Assembly (NCBI GenBank): GCA_028583605.1
Contig: CM053336.1
Coordinates: 30,157,331-30,221,330, forward strand
DNA length: 64,000 bases
DNA from: Dastarcus helophoroides
Taxonomy: Eukaryota > Arthropoda > Insecta > Coleoptera > Bothrideridae
Direction: 5' to 3'
Every line of letters starts with the position of its first letter. Position 1 is the first letter of the stretch. The position numbers and the translations under genes were made by a program. The notes under the pieces are model-generated. The model saw nothing but the letters and a program-made list of their open reading frames with translations. It searched no databases and was not told the DNA's origin. This document shows, one piece after another, positions 32,171 to 44,300 of this stretch.

Positions 32171-33340
32171 GAGACCGAATTTTAGGCACTATTAAATAAG
32201 GTAAAAAGGTGAGCAAAATGTTAAATTAGGCAAAAACGAACAGTTAGAAAAGGCATTAAAAAGGCAAAATACTCTTAAAAAGGCACTTAAAAGTCAAAAC
32301 CACAATTAACAACAAAACATTTGTTGGCAATTTTGAACATAACTTTTTCCCCCATTACAAATTAAGTAGCTCACAATATTTTCCGTTCCAAAATTTTTGC
32401 TTTTTCAAAGCCATAAATATTCGTAGTTTAAAATTTTTTCTCTAAATAGATAGACAATGTCCAATAAATCCATTAACGAGTTGTTGCTTTCACCATAAAT
32501 TTAGCTAAAGTCTTTAATTTATTAAAAATGAACATTTTAAAACAACGTACGTCTTCTTTAATATTACCTATTTTCGGGAGAGAGAAATAATGCAGCGTTT
32601 TATTTTTACTATAAAAAGTATAAGCAACGTACTTTTTGATAGCAAACTGTTAAGTAGTTGTTCCTCCCTCAGAGTAAATTTTATTTTCCGTATATGTTTG
32701 CAGCAAAAGAGTTGAAAATTGGGACTACTTAATTTAAGTACAGTTCTAATGAAAATATTTAAACTAGATTTTACATTTTTAAAAGAGCTTGATTGATAGA
32801 TTTGTTTATATATTTTTTTTCTTTGAGATTATCGGCGAATGTAAAATGTGATATTGCGTAATATAAGGTTTTTTTCCGTTTAATTAAAATGAACATAATG
32901 TTTTTACTGAAAAACGTGTTTGCTATGATATAACTTAAATCATTACAAAAAGCTTTTTACATCTACAACTATAAGATTTTTCTAAACTATGTGTTAAATT
33001 AGAGCACTTTGTCTTCCAGAAGGCATTTTTCACATCCAAGTGCACTTACGCAAAATAATTCAAAGATCAATTAGAAAAGGAATATCTTTTGGGTAACTTT
33101 ATCATTTTATCCAAACTGCTGCTTTTACTTAAAAATTAAGACAAATAAACAAGGTATAATTCATCGTTTCCCAAGGTTTTTTTGTCATAGCCCGGTTATT
33201 GTTATGCTTCTCCTTCGCTATCCACTAACTAATTATCTTAATGCTTTGTTTTTTCTTTAAAAATTTTGACTTGAAATCACAATTTTGATCAATCTTTGTT
33301 ACGGAGTTTTTCCCCAGTGAAGAAAGGGTGGCTTAGTATT
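32171..33340. other. AT-rich noncoding stretch
   Basis: No gene is seen. At about 32190-32300 AAAAAGGCA-type words recur (AAAAGGTGAGCAAAA, AAAAAGGCAAAA, AAAAAGGCACTTAAAA), a short degenerate repeat. Confidence 0.4.
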
Positions 33341-34860
33341 TATAATTTCCAAGAAATTCTTCTAAGTGCCACTATCGAGCTATGAAATAATTTCCTTCAC
33401 TATCCCGGCTAGCGTTGGGGAAAGAGCAAGAGCCTCTTCTTGTTACAGGCTGGGAGTGGTACACCCCTGTGAGGACCCCTCGTTTGGGCCGATGTGATAA
33501 TCTAGGGGGTGGAACACTTTCCAAAAAGTGACAAGTCCGGAACTCAGGAGTGAAAATATTTCTAGTCCTAGATTCCGCTTAAATAGAATTAAGTTTGGTA
33601 ATTGCGCGGCACGACGGCTAAAGAATACCAAAAAGGGGCGCCAGGTGATTTTGAATCACGCAATATACCTAACGGGGACGTCGAAAAATCACCAAAAGAT
33701 ACTCAATCACGGAAGCTGGACAATTTACTCCTAGATGGCGTAGTTCTCGTTCTCGTTGCCCACTCTCTCTGGGACCTACCTTATTGAGAGTGCTGCTGTC
33801 TATGTTCTAACCTTACAATTTAGACCGACAGGAAAATACTTTTTTTTCGAAGCAATAAAACAAAATATTTCAAAGGCAGAATAAGTTCTAATATACTGCA
33901 CGGTATTTTACAATTGATAAAGTACGCGCTCAATGTACGTGTATCTTTCGCAACTTATTTATTCTGGTCTTAAATTACGGACACGATTTGTTGGAGAGAA
34001 AGTGCGCACTTTGTTCCGTACAATAGTTCACAACAGTTGGTAAACGTTACCTTTGAAATACATTTAAAATACTCTATTCATAAATATAACTATTAAAATA
34101 TTGGTCAAGTTCCCGCACAGACAAAAGAAGAATTAACACTGGCTGGACCTAAGCCCACCAGAACAAACTACGTAAGCAACCGAAAAGGGGCTGTATGTAA
34201 AAATTCAAACGGTATTATAATTTAGGTTGCCAGCCAAACATCTGATACATCTATGGTTGGGAAGATCCCCAAATAAGAATATAAAAAGAGGTACTTAAGT
34301 GATCGTCGTGAAGGGTGCCAGGTCGAAAGGGATGCTGGTATTTCGTGCAGCTATTGGATCGTTGACACGAACTCCATTCACCGAAGTCCTCGAAGCCTAC
34401 ACTTGGAGGTTTCCGCAAGACGATGACCACTCCTTTGGACCTCCTCGTGTCCCTTTTCAGGTCCTGATTGGCCGATCAGAGATGGATCCACAGTTCCTGA
34501 TGACCAGAACTCAAAAATAAAACCGACAAGGATCCCAACCAAACAAAAAGAGCCTTGGTTATTAGTCGGCTCTGCCGCGTGCTTGGGAAGCACCTTCCTT
34601 CTTATTCCCGAAAAACCGGAACCATCTGAGGTTTTAGTTCACACACATTAACACTATAAAATACCATAGCCCCAGACGATCCGAAGATGGGTTACATTAA
34701 ATCCCTTACCGGAAAACCAACCAAGATGCACTTGGAAAATGCTGTAACCTCTCCTTGAGAAGGATGACACCCGAGTGAACGACAAGAGAGAAGATGGCCG
34801 ATGTCCCCCCACACCAAGACTGACAGAAGATATGCCAGCACTTATACAACCAACCAATGT
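33341..34860. other. GC-richer region of unknown nature
   Basis: Two blocks (about 33400-33790 and 34290-34860) have near-balanced composition and open frames of 60-73 codons on both strands, but no domain was recognised. They resemble untranslated or leader-like parts of a retroelement more than exons. Nothing further can be supported. Confidence 0.3.
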
Positions 34861-35110
34861 ATATTTGGTGGCCTAGCCACAAGCACTATTTCTAACGGTG
34901 ATTTTTAGACGACAGTACTGAAAATGATCAAAGTATACCAGTTGTTATGTGCGACTTTACTGATGGACATTCCATTTATGAGGAATTGATATCGCTTCTT
35001 ACCATTGAATCAGCACTACCAACATTGAAGAAGGTGAGTTTCTCTAATATTTTGGTTGGGAAATCTATTTAAATGTATGTTTGGTGGCCTAGCCACAAGC
35101 CCTATTTCGA
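34856..35110 (+). repeat. Direct repeat (~50 bp) flanking an orphan exon
   Basis: AATGTATATTTGGTGGCCTA then GCCACAAGCACTATTTC.AACGG at 34856-34900 recurs at 35073-35117 with few changes. The first copy supplies the upstream side of a splice acceptor. Confidence 0.8.
34909..35033 (+). CDS. Orphan internal exon, unidentified
   Basis: A 125 bp stretch lies between an acceptor (GTGATTTTTAG, AG at 34907-34908) and a donor (AAG|GTGAGT at 35034). One frame is fully open and reads DSTENDQSIPVVMCDFTDGH then SIYEELISLLTIESALPTLK. The composition is protein-like, unlike the tracts around it. I do not recognise the family; a host-gene exon or an exon carried by a transposon are both possible. No neighbouring exon was found in the flanking 2 kb. 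Confidence 0.5.
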
Positions 35111-35117
35111 ACGGAAA

Positions 35118-36868
35118 TTTAAACCGTATCATCTTAAAACTGAATTTTTTCTCCAGGCTGAGTGTCTCTTATAAAATTTCCGTACTTTGTGAAACTTTTT
35201 TAAGTACATTTAATTTTTGATGTTTTTCTAAAAAGTTGATGTTAAAATAAAGAACTTTTTGTTCGAAATTTCGGTTAAAATCTTGCTATTTTTAATTTTA
35301 AAGTCAAAATTATACTAAAAAAAATGTAGAACGTACTAATGTTATGGCTCAAAAACATGAAAGAGCAACTGTTGTGTTTTTTAATCTTTCTTGGTTTCAG
35401 GGGACAAGATTTGTATATTAATTTATGGAACGGTAGCTTTTCAAAAAATTCTCAATTTAACCTTTAATTTTTGTTTATGCTTAACCTACTAAAACTTTGA
35501 CTTTTTTCTAAAGACTTCGACTTTAAAAATCCTAAGGTTCTTTTCCAGATTTTTTGTTAATTAAAATTAAAATGTCATTTTCTTTTTATGTTTTCCAAAC
35601 AAATGTTTAATTTTTTTTTTTGGAACTTCTGCTCTAAACTCAAACTCGTCTTTTTCCTAAAACCAATTTTAGCTAGAATTCTTCTCAATATCGAAATTGA
35701 TTTTCTACAAACTTTTAGGGAATATTGAATAAATTATAAACCCAAAATATCTACTTTAAAATAAAAATTGGGATTTTTTTCTTGAAATTTAGAAACTAGA
35801 ACTTGTAAACGCTTTTTTTTCTAGAACTTTTTATTATTTCTCTAGCTCTATTAAACATGGAAATTGCAAAAATAGGAGCTTAATATTTCAATTCTTATTA
35901 ATACTTTAAATATTGAATTTTTAATTTCTGTGGGTTTAAGCGTGTGTTAGAATTTAAAATATGTTTTCCAATTGGCATTGCTCCTGCGTTAAAAAATGTA
36001 ACAAAAAGTACTAAGATATTAGTAGACGGCAACTCGTTACAGCCGCATGATGATTGTTAAAAATTCACGTAACGTTTTCGGGGCAGGTAAGCCACCACAA
36101 TTATTGTAATTTAAAATAAACAGTTAAATCAAAGCAGCAGAGTGTTCTAAATCCAGCGACCTAAACAATTAAATCAAAATTATACAGCGAGAAAATTATC
36201 AATATTTGAAATTTTAAAGAAAAGGAAGTCAAAATTTCAAAAAAGTGGAATATAAATCAAAATTTTAACAAGGTCACAATTTTGATAAAAGATCAAGATC
36301 TTTAAAAGACGAAAATTTGAAACAAATATTTTTACAAAAAAAAAAACAAATAATGGAAATTTTTAAAAGAAAATTCGTAATAATCATAAAAACCGAATTC
36401 GTCAGAAAAGAATAAAAATATTGTTAGAAAGTCATCTTTTGAAGAAAAAGCAAAATTATTTACAAAAAAGTCTACCTTTTGACAAAAGTTGAAATTTTCA
36501 AAAAGTTTTCAAAGGCTACGAAAACATTCGAAATTTTGATACAAAGTAAGAAATTTAGAAAATAACTTTTGAGTAAAAATTTTCAAAATGAGTAAAGTAA
36601 AATTTTCAAATGAAATTTTGAAAAGGATGAAAATTTTTAAAATAAGTAAAAAAAAATATTTACAATCTAGTGAATTTATGAACGAGTAGCTTGATCTTCT
36701 GAATACAACTCTAATTGAAGCTTTGGACGAGAATTCGGATTAGACGGAATATTCGTAGGAATCTGTGATCCATGGAGCTTGTTAGAATAACAAAGACTAA
36801 ACAAATTATTCATCGCATCTCCGTCCTTCTATGATGGTTTTTGGTAGGTTCCATTTTATTGCCTGACG
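35118..36868. repeat. AT-rich degenerate tract with a MITE half-copy
   Basis: No gene is seen. AGAGCAACTGTTGTGTTTTT to GGGGACAAGATTTG at about 35366-35416 is the right half of the fold-back MITE at 20018-20254. From 35460 to 36000 the tract is T-rich, and from 36180 to 36660 it switches to the A-rich polarity (GTCAAAATTTCAAAAAAG type). Confidence 0.6.
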
Positions 36869-37008
36869 ATGCACAGATTTGAAAGAATGTATAAACAAAA
36901 ACCCCTTTCCTTCCCGGGCCCGTCCAGTCACCGCTGTGGCGTGATATCCCATTCAGGTCATTTTACTGTGCCTGACAGTGCAGAGTGTAATCAACTGTGT
37001 GGTGCCAG

Positions 37009-38390
37009 ATGCCGAAAACAAACAAAAAGCGGCGATACGCTGAAGATTTAAAATCCATAAAACATACACTAGCTCGTTTAGAAAAGAGAATAAAAATAAC
37101 GGACACCTCTTCATCATCATCATCATCTACGGGATCAGAATTGAGTACGTAAAAACCAAATATAAGGGCAACCTATTCTCTTTTTTTATAGAAACAAATG
37201 ACGAAAATATTATCTAGGATGAATAAAACAGAGGGTGTCAGTAACCCACAGATTATTGTCTGTACAAATTAAACTTGGGTTGTTATATTCCAATAGTTTA
37301 TATAATAAAATAGTCCTTTTTAGTATGTTACGGGGCGTTAGTTGTTTTGACTAACTTAGCCTGCAGATTATTGCCTGCATCAATATAGAGCTCAGAACTG
37401 CAATTCTAATAATAAGGGTGTTAGTTGTTTCGACTAGCAATAACCCGCAGATTTTTGGGTACCGATTTTTGTCTGCTTAATATAAAATATCCCACATAAA
37501 AAAAAAACTATGTCGACCAAGGTGTTTTTCTTTTTCTTCTTGGTTAACGAAATAGTACTCCTATAATTCCGATTTTCCCCCTTTCTAGAATCGGATTCTT
37601 CCTCCAACTCGGAAGTCCGAATTTCACGAGAAGCTCTAACCACGGATGCAATCGTGGAAGAAAGAGATAACACCGCAAATATTCTACAGTTGTTCAAAGA
37701 GCAACCTACCTCTTCGAATTCATTGGGTCCAGGTATTAACGCGGAAATCAGGAAGACATTAGTACAAAAATATACTATCCCGGAAAACTGTCCAACACTG
37801 GGTGCACCCTTAGTGAATGAAGAGATAAAATCCATACTGCCATCTCAAGCAGTTAAAAATGACATTTTTCTAAGTGCCATTCAGGGACAACTAGGAGCTA
37901 GTTTGTCCATCCTAGGCTCTATATTGTCTAAAAAAATTAGACGAACCCGATAAGGACCTTTTACTAGCCAATGAGATGGTCGAAAACCTAGTAGATGCGG
38001 GACAGCTTTTAACGAATATTCATCATGCGATATCCTTAAAGCGAAAATTCGAAATAAACCCTTTTTTAAATGAAGACAGCAGATCAGCTGCTAACAAAAA
38101 TTAAATCGATGAATTCCTGTTTGGAAAAGATAATTTATCCAAATTTAAGGACGTAAAAAAGGCAGGGGAAGAAATAAAGAAGGCCCAAAAGAAAAATATT
38201 TTTCAAGCAGCGGGAATCTCAGAATTATCTTGGAATTTAAACTACCAGCGTCCATCTCAAACCACAAAAATGAAAGGAAGAAGGAAGGAATACAAAGAAA
38301 AGGAACAAAGGAGGACAGGACGACAGAGGAACAGATATTCACAACAAGACAAGATACGCTTGTACCGGAGCAGGAAATCCTACAATGTTT
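37009..38390 (+). pseudogene. DIRS ORF1 (Gag-like), spliced, broken
   Basis: Exon 1 (37009-37144) reads MPKTNKKRRYAEDLKSIKHT then LARLEKRIKI and a serine run, ending at a donor GA|GTACGTAA. A 444 bp intron ends in CCCCCTTTCTAG (AG at 37587-37588), and exon 2 continues in phase with SDSSSNSEVRIS, then LVQKYTIPENCPTLGAPLVN and IKSILPSQAVKNDIFLSAIQ. After a frameshift near 37935 come DKDLLLANEMVENLVDAGQL and IDEFLFGKDNLSKF. The PENCP, LGAPLVN and DEFLFG blocks match the ORF1 of DIRS-group elements. The intron contains three diverged copies of a ~100 bp repeat (CAGATTATTG(T/C)CTG). Confidence 0.7.
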
Positions 38391-38477
38391 AGAGGTAAAT
38401 AATTGCCCCAAACTTTCAGGAAGGGTAGAATATTTTAAATATCAGTGGGAAAATATAACACAAAATAGGAGCAAATC

Positions 38478-39200
38478 TTGCAGTGGATACAGTGGACACA
38501 GGGTATCAGAATTCCCTTTTCAAGAAAGCCTAAGCAACATAGCCTACCGCAAATTATTTTCTCGATAAACACCAAACAAAAATATGTTAGGGAAATTAAC
38601 ACTTTACTCAAAAAAGGGGCTATATCAAAATGCCAATACAATAAAGGGCAAATTTTGTCATCTTACTTTTTAATTACAAAACCAGGTGGAAAATTTAGAT
38701 TTATCCTTAACCTAAAAAGGCTAAATTCTTTTATTCTAATCAAACACTTTAAGATGGAAGGTTACCGTAATGTTTTGAAATTAATCTCACGTGATTGCTA
38801 CATGGCTAAAATAGACCTAAAAGATGCCTACTACCTTTTGCCTATTAACAAGAAATATAGGAAATTTCTGCGCTTTCAATTTCAAAATGCATTATACGAA
38901 TTTAATTGTCTACCGTTTGGTTTCAATATTGCTCCCCAAATATTCACAAAATTATTTAAACCAATTACAAAGTTTTTACGACAGCAGGGCTGTCAGTTAG
39001 TAATATATCTAGATGATATACTGGTTCTTGGAAAGGATTTTAATACATGCTCCAACAATATTAACTTTATATTAAAAACCTTATTAGATCTCGGTTTCAC
39101 TATTAATAAAGAAAAAAGCAACTCAGAATATTGAATTTTTAGGATTTATTTTTAACTCCAGACGATTAACTTTTGGTTTACCAGTTAAAAAGATCAATTT
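38478..39200 (+). pseudogene. DIRS reverse transcriptase
   Basis: The open frame 38478-39134 includes YFLITKPGGKFRFILNLKRL, then CYMAKIDLKDAYYLLPINKK, FNCLPFGFNIAPQIFTKLFK and VIYLDDILVLG, with the catalytic YLDD at 39006-39017. A one-base shift near 39127 leads to NIEFLGFIFNSRRLTFGLP. The FILNLKxLN, CYM..IDLKDAY and VIYLDD blocks are typical of the DIRS group rather than gypsy or copia. The domain itself is nearly intact. Confidence 0.9.
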
Positions 39201-39207
39201 TATAACG

Positions 39208-40190
39208 ATGACTCTACACGCGATCTTAAAAAAGCAAACCTGTAAAATAAGAAAATTCGCTTCCCTGGTAGGGAAGCTAGTATCGGTTTCGCCCACCTTA
39301 ATCTATGGATGGCTTCACCTAAAACCTTTTGAAATTGCTAAACAACAGGCCCTTAAGAAACATACGCATAACTTCAACAGAAACATGATTATTCCAAAAA
39401 CATTTACTCAAGAGTTTTCTTGGTGATTAAATAACCTTAATAGAGCTGAAAAATCCATAGAACAAAAACCCTTTTATCTTGAAATTTTTTCGGATGCTTC
39501 TCTTACTGGTTGGGGCGCCTGCCAGGGTAACAACGAAGAAAAAGGGTTTTGGGATGAGAATGTTAACACAACATATTAATTGGTGAGAGTTACGTGCTGC
39601 TTTCCATGGACTTAAGTGCTTTGCAAAAGATAGGTCAAATTGCAATCTCCTCTTGCGCATTGATAACGTAACAGCAATAGCATGCATCAATAAAATGGGT
39701 AGTACTCAACACACACACTTAAATAATATTACGAGAATGATCTGGGACTAGTGCGAAACAAGAAGTATATACACATTCGCATCATATATTAGCTCAAAAG
39801 AAAACATTCAGGCAGATTTTCTATCCAGAAATAAAACTATCAATGCCGAATATGAACTAAAGAATAGAGCTTATCAGAAAATTATAAAGGTCTTTGGCAT
39901 ACCTGAAATTGATTTATTTGCCTCAAAAATTAACACAAAATGCAAAGACTATATTTCTTGGGGCCCAGACCTTCATTGTATGTGTGTTGATGCCTTTACA
40001 ATTACATGAAACTCATTTTTCTTTTATGCCTTTCCACCATTCATTCTCATTCCAAAAGTCTTACAAAAAAATCAGACCGACAAAGCAACTGGCATTGTAA
40101 TAGTCCCAGATTGGCCGACACAGTCGTGGTATCCAATCTTTTTAAACTTATTGATAGAAATTCCTATAAAATTTCCTCCAGGTAATCTAA
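39208..40190 (+). pseudogene. DIRS RNase H and downstream domain
   Basis: The 39208-39426 frame carries the thumb region (KIRKFASLVGKLVSVSPTLI then YGWLHLKPFE). Further on come FSDASLTGWGACQGN, then RIDNVTAIACINKMGSTQ, ASYISSKENIQADFLSRN and EIDLFASKINTKCKDYISW followed by FFYAFPPFILIPKVLQKN and TGIVIVPDWPTQSWYPIFLN, the usual run after the RT in DIRS elements. Stops at 39424, 39580 and others break it. Confidence 0.75.
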
Positions 40191-40282
40191 TTTATTAATT
40201 CGAACTCCCCAATTTGTGTGGTTTTTAAAGTGAAAATACACATGATTCAGCCGAAGAGTTTTCTTTTCTTGCTCATAAATAT

Positions 40283-40559
40283 TGTTACGGGCTATTGGTT
40301 CAAAATGAATAACACGTGAATTGAATAGTACCCGCTTTATTTTTAAACCAAACTCGGAACTTCCACTAACTACACTGACTGATTGCCTCTAACTAACTAA
40401 TTGATTTTAGAAGTTTTGGGGCAGATGAGGCTTATCGTTGGCTGAAATTTCTGGAACGCTTATCTGCCGTTTGCTTCATTATCGCGGCCGCTTTCCCTTA
40501 TCAGATCTTTCTAGAAACTTTTCTTACGTACTAAATTCTACAATTTACATTTCGTTACA
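40283..40559 (-). mobile_element. Solo LTR, minus orientation, shortened
   Basis: In minus sense it begins TGTAACGAAATGTAAATTGT and ends GCCCGTAACA, flanked by the 4 bp duplication ATAT (40279-40282 and 40560-40563). It matches the LTR at 14603-14978 but lacks about 90 bp around the TATA box, so its promoter is gone. It ends the recognisable DIRS sequence. Confidence 0.85.
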
Positions 40560-40563
40560 ATAT

Positions 40564-41379
40564 TTTAGAATGATTGTTGCCCTCCATACCTTGAAGTAAA
40601 TCCTACCTACGTCCATGGGCACTAGTGAGTAGAATTGAGTGAAATCTTAGCTAGATATAAATAAAATACTTACCTCACCAAACCTGTCAGAGCTAACAAA
40701 TTTTAAAGTGCTTAAATAACATTATTCACTTATAAAATTGCCATGTGTAATTTTTTTCGCCAGAAATTCTCCTACCCTTAAACTTCAAACACTTTTTTAC
40801 TAGTGTGCCAATTCTAAGAAAACGATAAGATTCAATGACACTTGTATTTTATTGTTAAAGTGCGTCAGTTCATCACTAATGTTAATAGAAATCGTGCTTT
40901 AAGAGAATTTATTGAATGAGGAGACTTAAAAATTTGAAATAAAATACACTAATATGATAACCAAACAGTATTTAATATTTAAAATATAAAAAGACCATTA
41001 AATTAGAAAAATAGTTTCGAATTGACATAGCTCCTGTACAATTTAAACAAAATAACAATATAATACACTAAATATATGGACATTTTCATCAGTAAATATA
41101 TTATCACAGACCACTTTGGTACAAGTCAAACAATTACTTTATCTTTATAATATAAAGAGTCAATTTAACTTAAAAAAAGGATTTACAACTTAAATAAAAT
41201 ACAATAATATCGTACATCAAATATAGTGACCATAACACAAAATATGATCACTTTATCACATACCTCTTTGGTACAAGTCAAATAGTTAGGAGTCGGTGGT
41301 CAAAATAAAAAAAAGCAATAATTTTACATGGCAAGTTCGGTGGTTTCACATGCAAATAATAAAAACATCTAAAACCTAA
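40564..41379. other. AT-rich DNA downstream of the Elongin-A-like gene
   Basis: No gene is seen; part should be the 3' UTR of the minus-strand gene ending at 41380. ACCTCTTTGGTACAAGTCAAA and related blocks occur twice (about 41107 and 41264), a ~157 bp direct repeat. No canonical AATAAA for the gene was found close to its stop. Confidence 0.4.
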
Positions 41380-44300
41380 TCATTTTGTCTTGTACATTGC
41401 CAAAGCCTTTGCCATAAGTGGAGCCTTCCTTGATTTCGCAGCTGCTGGTCTCCCACCTAAAACGTAACCTTTAATAAGACTCAGTTTATTCGTTAAATAG
41501 CATACTTACGAGGTCCTTGAACGGCTTTGGCACCCTGACCGACAACACCACCCTGGCCATACGGAGTCCCCAAATGCGGCAATTGTGTGAATGGCGCCAC
41601 CTGTCGCTCCTTCACGAAGGAGCCCGTTCCGTACTTGGCCTGCATTTTAGCCACTTCTTTTGGGGGTTTTACAACTCCGTCCATATAGGCCATTTTAACG
41701 GTTCTTGGTGGCGGCAAGCTTTCCTGGACCTTCTTGATATTGGCGTTCAAAATTTTCAATTTAGTCGCCCTTTGGCATCTCAAATACAAATGTCGCCACG
41801 ATTCCGTTTTCTCCCTTTGGTATGAACGAAAATCTCTGCGACAATGGCGCTGCCAAAGATCGTCGGAATCTGCCACCAAGTAGGGATTTCGACATTCTAT
41901 GGTGTACAGTTGGTCTGGTGTGGCCTCTTCCAAGATGGATTGTAGGAACGAGTACGGTACTCCTCCTATATCTTTCATAGCGTCTATACTGGCTTGTAAA
42001 GACGCTAAGGAAAATTCTATAAAGACGGAGTTTGCATTTTCATTTATTCTGTCCCGCCTCACTGATACTGGTTCGGCGCCGAAGTAGAGGTTACCCACCG
42101 GTATGTAATTGGACGAATTTGTGGGTAAAGAGGAGCTACCTGCTACTTCTTTTAATGAAGGTTCAATCTGAAAAAAAAACATAAATTTAAACGATAAGCC
42201 ACCTAACTAACCGCTCCTAACATAAAATCTAAATAAACAACTTGCCCTTCGGCAGTTGCTTCTAAATTTTTTAGAAAAAACCTTTCAAGTAATTTCGAGC
42301 AAGGCAAAGATTTACAGAAAAACGAAATAAATTGTTTGAATTTGTAAAAGGATTAGTGCACGTTTTGTTTTTTGACAAATTCTTTTTTTAATATAAACTT
42401 CTAAACATTTAATTATTAAACCCAAAAATCTGGCTTTAACTTGAAAGTTTCGAAATTTTCAAAAATAGTGAAAACTTTCGAGAAATAATTAAAAGTTGGA
42501 ACAAAGGTCGAAATTTAAAAAAAGTGGACCATATATTCAAATTTAAAAAACATTTTGTGTCAATATTTTCAACAAACTCAGTCAGTTTGAGAAAGTAAAA
42601 ATTTTGAAAAGAGCTGTATTAAATAACACAAATAATTCCAGTCGTTTTCGAAAGTCGAAACTTGACAAGAAATTTAATAAAGAAAATCAAAATTTTCTTT
42701 AAAGACAATTTTTATTATACACAGAAACTATCAAAACGGTTTCCAAAAAATCAAAATACCTATATACAGGGTGGACCATAAGTAATGGTACATAACGCAA
42801 GAATAGATTTTTTGTATAAAAATAACGTGATTTAGCCACATATACTTTATACCGAAAAGTAAATATTAACGGAGATACAGGGTGTCAAGGTTGAAAAAAA
42901 CTATGACCACCTGCGCTACCTTGTATTATTCTAAAGCCTAATAACTTTTTTGTGTCTTTATGTACACTTATTTTAAATAGATATTTATATTAAGCCACTT
43001 TTTTACGTAAAAAAATATACTTTCTGAATGTTGATACAAGCAACTGTTTTCAAGATATTTGCCTTCAAATGTTGCCGTACATTTATTTTGAGTTATGTAA
43101 ATGTGAATTTTTTGCAGTAGATTTCAAAATAAAAGTAATAAAACTGACTCTTAATAGTTTATACATGTAAAGGGATTGTAAACAATTAAGAATCTGGATG
43201 CATTTTATTGAAATTCATATCCAAATATCTGCTTCGACTACCCAGACTATTAAAAATTAAATTTTCTGCTGCGGGCACACATAAATTATGTCTTAATTTT
43301 TAGGATTTTCTGTATTGAGATTTTCAAAATTTCTTGCAAAGGTGCCTTATTATTAACTTTTTTTTCAAACCTACTTTGAAAATTTAATAGCTTAGTAATT
43401 TAAAATCAAGGTACTTGAAGCTTTAGAAACGGATGTTCGTATCGACTTTCAAAAGGTACACCATTTTTACGTAAAACATTTGGGAATATAAAATAACCCA
43501 TATAAAATTAACATACGTGGGTGCACAAAAAGTTGTGATTCTTTGGAATAGGGATAGGGCAGGTAGCGCCCCTATCAGTTATTGATAATATGTTAGCAAA
43601 TTAGAGTTTGTCGACTTTAGAAAAACCCTTGTGCCGAATTTCGTGCCTATGCTACAATTCATTCCATAGTTATACGAAAAAATCATCAATCAATTTTTCA
43701 TCTTTGACATCTTATATCTCTGTCAATATCAACTTTTGGTAAAAGGTAAATGTAGCACATTATTTTTATTCGAAGAATCCACCATTGCTTCGTGCACCAT
43801 TACTTATGGTTGAAATTTCAAAAAAATCAAAACTTGAAAAGCTATTTAAAGATAAAAAACAAAGCGACTTACCGGAATATTCTCCACTTTGCCATTCTCT
43901 TTTTCATATCTCTTCGTCTTGGATGTAGAATCGCACCTCATTTGCTTCGTCTTGTTCCCACTTGACGAATCGTCCCTCCGGCGCTTCTTGGGCTGAGTAG
44001 AGTTGCTTCTGCCCAACTTGATGCCATTTTTTGCTTGAATGTCTGCGTTGCTTGAATCTGAAATAAGGAAAATAGGTAATTAAAAAAATAGTTTGGACTG
44101 AATAGTGGTATCGTGTCGTTTAAATTTTAAAGTAAAATGTTACATATTATTATATTAAACATCTATACCAAAACGTAAATCTTCGCCAAATTAAAATTTT
44201 AAATGGCGACAGCCAAATTGTAAAATTAAATTAGTCAATTCTTGGGATGGGTTTTAACGAATTAAAATACTAATTTTTAGAATATTTAAGTCTTAAATCT

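Larger units (their letters stand above)
36869..40200 (+). mobile_element. Decayed DIRS-like tyrosine-recombinase retroelement
   Basis: In order on the plus strand are a spliced ORF1 (37009-38390), a DIRS-type reverse transcriptase (38478-39200) and an RNase H plus following domain (39480-40190). No tyrosine recombinase or terminal repeats were recognised; the 3' end is cut near a solo LTR at 40283. Multiple stops and frameshifts show that it is dead. Confidence 0.8.

Noticed and set aside
37434..37835. 133-codon minus frame over the DIRS ORF1
   Set aside because: Shadow of the plus-strand ORF1, which has recognisable DIRS blocks and splice sites.
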